Source: an uncultured Acidimicrobiaceae bacterium (GTDB taxonomy: Bacteria; Actinomycetota; Acidimicrobiia; Acidimicrobiales; Ilumatobacteraceae). Taken from it: a stretch of DNA of 5,242 bases. How positions within the stretch are numbered: position 1 is the first letter of the stretch; each line of letters begins with the position of its first letter. The notes under the pieces were generated by a model. It saw only the letters and a program-made list of their open reading frames with translations. It was not told the DNA's origin and did not search any database. Positions 1 to 5,242 of the stretch are shown here, piece by piece. A program made the position numbers and the translations under genes. The stretch lies in assembly GCA_903904615.1 (NCBI GenBank), contig CAIVDG010000290.1:1-5242 (forward strand). Direction: 5' to 3'.

Positions 1-945
1 AATTCGTTCGGCAGACGAATGTGAAATGTCGCGCTCGTGCCACAGTGGAATGTCTTGAAAAGCCACTTGTAAATGGCCGCGAAGCACGCGAGATAATCCG
101 GTGATGGTTTCTGCAGAAATTGGATTGCGCTTGTGTGGCATCGCGCTGGAACCCTTTTGTCCAGTAGAGAACCCTTCGCGCACTTCGTTCACTTCTGTGC
201 GTTGAAGGTGACGAAGTTCTACCGCCAACGATTCAAGAGTGGATCCAATGGATGCACACACGTACATGAACTCTGCATGTCGATCGCGGGCAATCACTTG
301 TGTTGCAGGGACTGGTGTTAGCCGTAAACGTGCAGCAACAGCACTCTCCACTTCTGGAGAAATGTTTGAGTATGTACCAACAGCCCCGGACAGTTTGCAC
401 ACCGCAATAGAGCGGTACGCATTCCTGAGTCGTTCACGATCACGAGCAACTTGAAGTCCATACAGTGCGGTCTTCATTCCGAATGTTGTTGGCTCAGCGT
501 GAATTCCGTGCGTTCTGCCAATCATTGCCGCGCGCGAGTATTGATTTGAGCCCTTCAACAGAAGATGCGTGACTTCAGTGAGTTCACGTTCAATGAGATA
601 ACACGCTTCACGCAATGCCCAACACAAGCCGGTGTCAACAACGTCGGTACTTGTTAATCCATAGTGAATCCATGAACCATGAGGTGCGCCAATTGACTCT
701 TGCACTACGTCAACGAACGCAGCCACATCGTGATTAGTGATTTCTTCACGTTCTTGCACACGCTGAACAAACTGCGCATTTACTTCTGGTGCATTCGCAC
801 GGCAATACGCCGCCGATTCTTTTGGAACAACGCCCGCGTCGGCCATGGCCTCGACAACGCAAAGTTCAATCTCTAACCAACGCGACATCTTCGCCTGTTC
901 TGAGAACAGTTCGTCTGTCTCTTTTGTTGAGTAACGAGAGATCAT
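1..945 (-). CDS. purB: Adenylosuccinate lyase, 3' end beyond window
   Basis: PurB removes fumarate from adenylosuccinate to give AMP and from SAICAR to give AICAR, so it serves two steps of cytoplasmic purine synthesis. The minus-strand frame is open from an ATG at 945 to the left edge: 315 residues are visible, against about 430 for the family in Gram-positives, so the C-terminal helical part lies off-window. The fumarate lyase superfamily signature GSSAMPHKRNP is at residues 265-275, and its serine pair includes the catalytic base. Other active-site blocks are TNHD (His72), IHYGLTSTDVVDT (His94) and GRTHGIHAEPTTFG (His146), matching the three conserved histidines of Bacillus-type PurB. The start is set by a 4-base ATGA overlap with the purA stop. 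Only a weak purine-rich stretch (GGTGG) lies upstream, so translation is probably coupled to purA. Nothing in the visible part looks broken. Confidence 0.96.
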   Translation of the reverse strand, partial: MISRYSTKETDELFSEQAKMSRWLEIELCVVEAMADAGVVPKESAAYCRANAPEVNAQFVQRVQEREEITNHDVAAFVDVVQESIGAPHGSWIHYGLTSTDVVDTGLCWALREACYLIERELTEVTHLLLKGSNQYSRAAMIGRTHGIHAEPTTFGMKTALYGLQVARDRERLRNAYRSIAVCKLSGAVGTYSNISPEVESAVAARLRLTPVPATQVIARDRHAEFMYVCASIGSTLESLAVELRHLQRTEVNEVREGFSTGQKGSSAMPHKRNPISAETITGLSRVLRGHLQVAFQDIPLWHERDISHSSAERI

Positions 946-2213
946 GAGCGCACCACCATGGCGTCACGTGCAGGGCCTGTTCCTACCATGGACACCGGAA
1001 TGCCTGTTTCGCGCTCAACAATGGCGACAAGGGCTTGTGCACTTGCAGGAAGAGATGCAAAGTCAGTAATTCCTTCAGTGCTGCTGTTCCAGCCAGGCAA
1101 CGTTTCATACACCGGTTCAACAGAGGCCAAACGCTCCACGGTGTCGGGATAGTTGCGAACAACTTCACCGTTGATTTTGTACGCCACACACACTTTCACT
1201 TCATCGAAGGTATCCAACACATCGAGCTTGGTGAGTGCAATTTCTGTTAGTGAGTTCACGCGCATGGCATGACGAAGCATGACGGTGTCTAACCAGCCGG
1301 TGCGACGACGGCGACCTGTGACTGTTCCGAACTCGCGACCAATGTCCACCAGTTTGTCGCCGAGATCGTTTGTGAGTTCGCTAGGGAATGGGCCCATACC
1401 CACTCGAGTTGTGTACGCCTTAGCAATTCCCACCACGCGATCGATATGACGTGGCCCAAGACCAGTACCTACTGCTGCACCACCGGAAATGGGGTTAGAC
1501 GATGTGACGAACGGATAGGTGCCGTGGTCAACGTCTAAGAACGTGGCCTGTGCGCCTTCCAACAAAATGTTTTCTCCACGTTCGCGCGCATCGTGTAACA
1601 AGTTGACCGTGTCGGCAACGTACGGTGCAAGCCTCTTCGCATACGCAACGAAGTCGGTAACCACTTGCTCAACATCGAATGTGTCGCCGCCTATGTCGCT
1701 CACTTCGCGTCGTGCTGCGATGGCGCGCTCACGAACTTTCTTTTCAAATTCTGCAGGGTTAAGAACTTCTCCAACACGAATGCCTGCACGCTTCACTTTG
1801 TCGACGTAAGCGGGCCCGATTCCCTTCAGAGTGGTACCAATCTTTGCTTCGCCTCGAGCATTCTCTAACGCGGCATCAATAGCTTGGTGCCAAGGAAAAA
1901 TGAGGTGGGCAAGGCTTGATACTTTCAAACGCGCAGTGGAAATGCCGCGTGACTCTAAAGAATCAATTTCCTTGAACAGCGTGGGTAGGTCAACAACAAC
2001 GCCATTGCCAATAACGGGAGTAACGGAGTCGTAGAACACTCCGCTTGGTGTGAGTTGTAAGGCGTACTTTTGGTCGCCAATTACGACGGTGTGGCCAGCA
2101 TTATGACCACCTTGATAACGAGCGACGATGCTGTGAGAAGCGGCAAGCAAGTCGATGACTTTGGCTTTGCCTTCGTCACCCCACTGGGTACCTACGACAA
2201 CGGTGACGGACAT
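942..2213 (-). CDS. purA: Adenylosuccinate synthetase
   Basis: PurA condenses IMP with aspartate using GTP to make adenylosuccinate, the substrate of the next gene, purB. The protein has 423 residues, typical for the family (E. coli about 432). Visible landmarks are the N-terminal TQWGDEGKAK loop (residues 9-18, catalytic Asp13), GGHNAGHT (35-42, catalytic His41), the second family signature GIGPAYVDKVKR (131-142), EGAQATFLDVDHGTYP (219-234), TGRRRRTGW (299-307, aspartate and IMP binding) and TKLD (328-331, guanine recognition). The frame stays open upstream to 2510, but the family N-terminus aligns with Met at 2213, which has a strong ribosome binding site 5 bases upstream; the 99 extra codons would lie antisense to the HisD-like gene. 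One oddity is Ala17, where the family signature QWGDEGKG ends in Gly. The gene is first in the purA-purB unit and diverges from the HisD-like gene. Confidence 0.97.
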   Translation of the reverse strand: MSVTVVVGTQWGDEGKAKVIDLLAASHSIVARYQGGHNAGHTVVIGDQKYALQLTPSGVFYDSVTPVIGNGVVVDLPTLFKEIDSLESRGISTARLKVSSLAHLIFPWHQAIDAALENARGEAKIGTTLKGIGPAYVDKVKRAGIRVGEVLNPAEFEKKVRERAIAARREVSDIGGDTFDVEQVVTDFVAYAKRLAPYVADTVNLLHDARERGENILLEGAQATFLDVDHGTYPFVTSSNPISGGAAVGTGLGPRHIDRVVGIAKAYTTRVGMGPFPSELTNDLGDKLVDIGREFGTVTGRRRRTGWLDTVMLRHAMRVNSLTEIALTKLDVLDTFDEVKVCVAYKINGEVVRNYPDTVERLASVEPVYETLPGWNSSTEGITDFASLPASAQALVAIVERETGIPVSMVGTGPARDAMVVRS

Positions 2214-2218
2214 GAACG

Positions 2219-2227
2219 CTCCCCTTT
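2219..2227 (-). promoter_or_regulatory. purA ribosome binding site
   Basis: Read on the minus strand, AAAGGGGAG ends 5 bases before the ATG at 2213. It is a strong Shine-Dalgarno match and decides the PurA start over the much longer open frame that reaches 2510. Confidence 0.8.
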
Positions 2228-2287
2228 CGGAACGTGAAGTAACTCTACTTGCTCTCACTAATGTCTGGCTCCTGAATAGGCCAAGAC

Positions 2288-2294
2288 GGGTAGG
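2288..2294 (+). promoter_or_regulatory. Probable ribosome binding site of HisD-like gene
   Basis: GGGTAGG lies 9 bases before the GTG at 2304. The match is moderate and the spacing acceptable. The in-frame stop TAG at 2277-2279 limits any longer start, so GTG 2304 is the best choice. Confidence 0.5.
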
Positions 2295-2303
2295 TTTCTT
2301 TGT

Positions 2304-3629
2304 GTGAACTCCGTTCTTCGTCGCCAGAACTGGTCCGAGATGACCATTGCCCAACGTGAGGCCCTTTGCCATCGCGGAATGGACGACATCTTCCACCCAG
2401 AACTTCGAGCATCTATTGGGGAACTCATTGAAGACGTACGGGTACGTGGCGACCAGGCACTCTGCGATGCCCTTGCCCGATTCGATGGCGTTCGCCTCGA
2501 ACCCCGCCAATTACGCGTAAGCGAAGAAGAGATCGCCTCAGCCCAGGTGGACCCCGCCGTAGAGAACGGCATTCTCGACGCTATTTCCCACCTTCGTGCG
2601 TTCAACGACCAACTGCTCGAGCGCGCCAGCGACTGGAGCATTGAAATCGAGCACGGTCTCACCGCGGGGGAAAAAGTGTCTCCCATTTCCAGTGTTGGCC
2701 TGTTTGTACCCAGCGGGAAAGCCAGTTACCCATCTGTTGCCTATCAATTAGGAGTCCCCGCAGTGGTGGCCGGTGTTCCGCACATCTCACTCATTGTTCC
2801 CCCAGTGCCTGGTGGCCAGGGTGAAGTAGACCCCGCTGTACTTGTGGTGTGTCGTCATCTCGGAATCAAGAACGTGTTCCGCGTGAACGGACCTTCCGGA
2901 ATTGCTGCACTCGGATTCGGAACACAAACAATTCCGAAAGTTCGCAAAGTTGTCGGACCAGGAAGTCCAGCGGTCACCATCGCTCAAGTGGAAATGCAGC
3001 GTTTCGGTTTGGCCACCATGATGTTGTTGGGGCCCACCGAAAGCATGATTGTTGCCGATCACACCGCACACGTTGGACGCCTTGCAGCAGATCTGCTCAT
3101 CGAGGCCGAACACGGAACCGACTCGTCCGTTGTGCTGGTCACCACCTCCGCAGAACTCATCGACTCAGTAGATGCAGAACTTGCAATTCAACTTGGCGAT
3201 CTTCCTGAAGTTCGCGCAACTGCAGCACGAGCATCACTTGGGCCGAACGGTGGTGCTGTTCTTGTGCGCACTCTCAACGAAGCTGCCGACGTTGCGAACA
3301 TGTATGCACCTGAACATCTTCAACTTGCTGTTGACGCATCGTATGAAGAAGACATGCTTGACCTTCTTGTGAATGCTGGCGAGATTCTTATTGGTCAGCA
3401 CACACCATTTAGTGCAGGGAACTTCGTCATTGGTTGCCCAGCATCGCTTCCCACAAGCGGATTCGCACACGTGTCATCGGGAATCACTGTTGATGCGTTC
3501 TTGAAAAAGACTGCTGTTGCGAAGGCAACAGAATCTGCATTGCGCAGAATGTCACCCAGCATTGTGGCGTTATCCGACCACGAAGGCTTCTCCGCCCACG
3601 GCAACGCCATTCGTCGCCGCTTCGGCTGA
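2304..3629 (+). CDS. Histidinol dehydrogenase family protein, substrate uncertain
   Basis: The protein has 441 residues and aligns over its full length with HisD, the zinc- and NAD-dependent enzyme that oxidises histidinol to histidine. Shared blocks are VGLFVPSG (131-138), the IAALGFG core (200-206), IPKV with GPG (210-220), GPTES (243-247), EAEHGTDS (267-274), YAPEHL (334-339, catalytic Glu-His pair retained) and SAHGNA (430-435). By alignment with E. coli HisD from memory, zinc ligands His262 and His419 are kept (His270, His432), but Gln259 is Glu267 and Asp360 is Asn373. Histidinol contact His367 is Ala380, and Ser237 is Thr245. The gene is not followed by hisC or hisB and stands alone. 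It may therefore be a HisD paralogue for another alcohol, as in HpsN (sulfopropanediol dehydrogenase); true HisD is not excluded. The start is GTG at 2304 with GGGTAGG 9 bases upstream; ATG at 2340 would lose the conserved N-terminal LRR-x-x-W segment. Confidence 0.9.
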   Translation: MNSVLRRQNWSEMTIAQREALCHRGMDDIFHPELRASIGELIEDVRVRGDQALCDALARFDGVRLEPRQLRVSEEEIASAQVDPAVENGILDAISHLRAFNDQLLERASDWSIEIEHGLTAGEKVSPISSVGLFVPSGKASYPSVAYQLGVPAVVAGVPHISLIVPPVPGGQGEVDPAVLVVCRHLGIKNVFRVNGPSGIAALGFGTQTIPKVRKVVGPGSPAVTIAQVEMQRFGLATMMLLGPTESMIVADHTAHVGRLAADLLIEAEHGTDSSVVLVTTSAELIDSVDAELAIQLGDLPEVRATAARASLGPNGGAVLVRTLNEAADVANMYAPEHLQLAVDASYEEDMLDLLVNAGEILIGQHTPFSAGNFVIGCPASLPTSGFAHVSSGITVDAFLKKTAVAKATESALRRMSPSIVALSDHEGFSAHGNAIRRRFG

Positions 3630-3630
3630 T

Positions 3631-4497
3631 CTAAAACGGGGTGTCGCCCATCACCGTAACGCGGTGGCCATAACGCCGATGTGGCCAGTAGTCCCAAATA
3701 GCGCGGTGTTGCGCACACCGGTTGTCCCAGAACGCAATGGAATTTGGTTCCCACTGAAAACGACACTGGAAGTTTGGATGTTCCATGTGTTGGTACAGGA
3801 AATTCAGTATTGCGTCACTCTCATCGCGAGGTACACCAACGATGTGCGTGGTGAATGAACGATTCACGAACAAACACTTCTTGCCAGTTTCTGGATGAGT
3901 GCGTACCACTGGATGCTTTGACCGTGGGTAGGAAGGTTTATCGGCCACCCCGGAGTACAGACCGCGATACACATGTTCGCCGTCATGTACAGCAACAAGT
4001 CCGTCCAGGTATTCCTTCATCTTGTCGCTGAGGGCGGCATAGGCGGCATACATGTTGGAGAACATGGTGTCGCCACCACTCGGTGGAACATCGTGAATGT
4101 ACAAGATGCTTCCCATGGGCGGCTGCGGCTGACATGACACATCGGAGTGCCACGCTTCACCATTTGCTCTATCTGAATTCTCGTCGGCAGAGATGACCAA
4201 GATTTCTTGATGTCCCGTTGCGTTTGCCGCGGCGGGGTGCACATCTAGTTCGCCAAAGCGACGACCGAACTCAATGTGCTGTTCAACGCTGAGATTCTGG
4301 TCTCGAAAAAACACCACGCAATGTTCAGCCAATGCGCGACGAATTTCTTTTGTTGTTTCGTCGTCAATGTTCGCAAGATCGATGTTGTCGACTACCACTC
4401 CAACATTTGGCGTATACCGACGCAATGAAATTCGCGAGTAGGGCGATGACTCTTCCCACACCGCTTTTGAACGCGGACCACCCTTTTTTGTTGCCAT
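3631..4497 (-). CDS. TauD/TfdA-family Fe(II)/2-oxoglutarate dioxygenase
   Basis: The family hydroxylates a substrate using Fe(II), oxygen and 2-oxoglutarate; TauD releases sulfite from taurine this way. The 288-residue protein (E. coli TauD 283) is collinear with TauD. The iron ligands are His117 and Asp119 in WHSD and His264 in WDNRCAQH. For 2-oxoglutarate, Thr144 (SGGDT) and Arg275 (HRR) are present. Arg279, which binds the taurine sulfonate in TauD, and the equivalents of His70 (His87) and Phe206 (Phe215) are kept, but Tyr73 and Asn95 correspond to Ala90 and Gly113, so taurine itself is doubtful. The substrate could be another sulfonate, an alkyl sulfate or a carboxylate. ATG 4497 starts one base after the thiolase stop, and its N-terminus fits the family; a start at 4551 would add 18 unconserved residues inside the thiolase gene. 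The gene is probably co-transcribed with the thiolase gene and translationally coupled to it. It converges on the HisD-like gene, one base apart. Confidence 0.93.
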   Translation of the reverse strand: MATKKGGPRSKAVWEESSPYSRISLRRYTPNVGVVVDNIDLANIDDETTKEIRRALAEHCVVFFRDQNLSVEQHIEFGRRFGELDVHPAAANATGHQEILVISADENSDRANGEAWHSDVSCQPQPPMGSILYIHDVPPSGGDTMFSNMYAAYAALSDKMKEYLDGLVAVHDGEHVYRGLYSGVADKPSYPRSKHPVVRTHPETGKKCLFVNRSFTTHIVGVPRDESDAILNFLYQHMEHPNFQCRFQWEPNSIAFWDNRCAQHRAIWDYWPHRRYGHRVTVMGDTPF

Positions 4498-4498
4498 T

Positions 4499-5242
4499 TC
4501 AGTCACGAACTCCAACGACGAAGCTTGCAACTGTTGACAACGAGCCACCAATGTTCAGAGTTGCAAAGGTCTTTGCTCCCTCTACTTGAATGTCTCCTGC
4601 AGTCCCAGTGACTTGCTTGGTTGCGTCGAAAAGCATGCGGGCACCGGTTGCGCCAACGGGATGTCCACCACCAATAAGACCACCACTTGGGTTGATTGGC
4701 AGTTTTCCATCGCGCTCAATAGTGCCGTCTTCAATTGCTTTCCATGATTCGCCAGGTGCCGTAATTCCGAAGTGATCAATCGCCATGTATTCAGTTGTGG
4801 TGAAACAGTCATGGGTTTCAATTCCGTCGAGTTGAAACACATCGGTAATTCCTGCACGACGCAATGAATCGCTAATGGTGTCGTTCACATGTGGAAACAC
4901 ATACTTGTCGTTCTTGCTGCGCTCAAGTTTGTCGAGGAACTTGATGCCGGCATTGCGATGACCCCAACCCAAAATTTGTGCCGTTTCCGAGACACGAATG
5001 TTTCTTCGTGCTGCTTGTGCATCGATGAAACGTTGTGACACCAGAACAACTGCCGTTGCGCCGTCGGTGATTTGACCACAATCTTGTCGACGTGTTCCAG
5101 GCTCGATGATGGGGTTGGCTACATCGTCGTCAGTGAAACTGAGGTCGGTGAACTTCCATGAACGAGTTTGTGCAAGCGGATTTGATTTTGCATTCGTGTA
5201 ATTGATTTCAGAAATGCGATTCAGATATTGACGATCGAGGCC
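4499..5242 (-). CDS. Thiolase, SCP2/SCPx type, 5' end beyond window
   Basis: Thiolases cleave or form the C-C bond of 3-ketoacyl-CoA; this type resembles the thiolase domain of sterol carrier protein x. The minus-strand frame is open from the right edge (codon at 5242) to TGA at 4501-4499, giving the C-terminal 247 residues of a protein usually near 390. Visible blocks, numbered from the first visible residue, are QITDGATAVVLVS (57-69), ETHDCF (142-147) and NPSGGLIGGGHPVGATG (184-200), which holds the catalytic His194. The HDCF motif in place of the classical NEAF, and NIGGS (230-234) instead of the C-terminal CxGGG motif, are what mark the SCP2-like branch. The nucleophilic Cys near the N-terminus is off-window and cannot be checked. 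An internal GTG at 5041 is not the start, because conserved thiolase sequence continues upstream of it. The stop is one base before the dioxygenase ATG, so the two genes form an operon. The substrate is unknown. Confidence 0.93.
   Translation of the reverse strand, partial: GLDRQYLNRISEINYTNAKSNPLAQTRSWKFTDLSFTDDDVANPIIEPGTRRQDCGQITDGATAVVLVSQRFIDAQAARRNIRVSETAQILGWGHRNAGIKFLDKLERSKNDKYVFPHVNDTISDSLRRAGITDVFQLDGIETHDCFTTTEYMAIDHFGITAPGESWKAIEDGTIERDGKLPINPSGGLIGGGHPVGATGARMLFDATKQVTGTAGDIQVEGAKTFATLNIGGSLSTVASFVVGVRD

Larger units (their letters stand above)
2214..2303. promoter_or_regulatory. Divergent intergenic region, purA and HisD-like gene
   Basis: These 90 bases separate two divergent starts, so promoters for both genes should lie here or just inside the neighbouring gene. 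Candidate -10 hexamers of the TANNNT type are TAGAGT on the minus strand (2247-2242, 28 bases before the purA ATG) and TAATGT on the plus strand (2259-2264, 39 bases before the GTG of the HisD-like gene). Neither has a convincing -35 box at normal spacing. I see no clear operator palindrome, riboswitch or PurR-box-like inverted repeat. The region being regulatory is an inference from gene layout; the hexamers are only suggestive. Confidence 0.4.

Noticed and set aside
2..20. Inverted repeat ATTCGT / ACGAAT with a 7-base loop at the left edge
   Set aside because: It lies inside purB coding sequence, has only 6-base arms and no T tract, so it is not a terminator and is probably chance.
2214..2510. 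99-codon N-terminal extension of the purA frame, antisense to the HisD-like gene
   Set aside because: The conserved PurA N-terminus begins at 2213 with a strong ribosome binding site; the extension has no recognisable motif and covers conserved HisD-family coding sequence on the other strand.
2849..3208. Open frame of 119 codons in another plus-strand frame within the HisD-like gene
   Set aside because: Its Arg/Ser/His/Thr-rich composition is typical of an out-of-frame shadow, and the real frame matches the HisD family throughout.
4033..4050. Perfect tandem duplication of the 9-mer GGCGGCATA
   Set aside because: It encodes YAAYAA in an alpha-helical part of the dioxygenase where TauD has a similar alanine-rich stretch; two short copies are not a meaningful repeat array.
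4498..4551. 18-residue longer start for the TauD-like protein
   Set aside because: It would overlap the 3' end of the thiolase gene by about 53 bases and adds residues not seen at TauD N-termini; ATG 4497 directly after the thiolase stop fits better.
5041..5079. GTG at 5041 as a thiolase start
   Set aside because: Thiolase-like sequence (QITDGATAVVL and more) continues in frame upstream to the window edge, so the gene is simply cut by the window.

Overview
The window is a fully packed stretch of bacterial chromosome with five protein genes and no RNA genes, mobile elements or CRISPR arrays that I can see. Two genes are cut by the window edges. Base composition is about half G+C by eye. The PurA, PurB, thiolase and TauD-like proteins together look actinobacterial. 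The PurA style and moderate G+C suggest an Acidimicrobiia-like, possibly aquatic, actinomycete, but this is inference and not certain.

Left block (1-2213, minus strand): purA (adenylosuccinate synthetase, complete) is followed by purB (adenylosuccinate lyase, 315 residues visible, C-terminus off the left edge). Their stop and start codons overlap as ATGA. The two enzymes run the IMP to AMP branch of purine synthesis, and PurB also acts earlier in the pathway, so this is a compact purine operon. PurA carries Ala in place of the last Gly of its QWGDEGKG signature.

Middle (2214-2303): a 90-base divergent intergenic region separates purA from a plus-strand gene of the histidinol dehydrogenase (HisD) family (2304-3629). 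This HisD homologue stands alone rather than in a his operon. It has replaced several residues that bind zinc and histidinol in the E. coli enzyme, so I call it a HisD-family dehydrogenase of uncertain substrate. It is the most interesting object in the window.

Right block (3631-5242, minus strand): an SCP2/SCPx-type thiolase (C-terminal 247 residues visible, N-terminus off the right edge) is followed after one base by a TauD/TfdA-family Fe(II)/2-oxoglutarate dioxygenase. The dioxygenase gene converges on the HisD-like gene with a single base between the stop codons. The thiolase-dioxygenase pair suggests a catabolic unit acting on an acyl-CoA and a small acidic substrate, but the substrate cannot be read from the sequence. 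No clearly new system is evident; the leads are the altered active sites and the tight gene packing.
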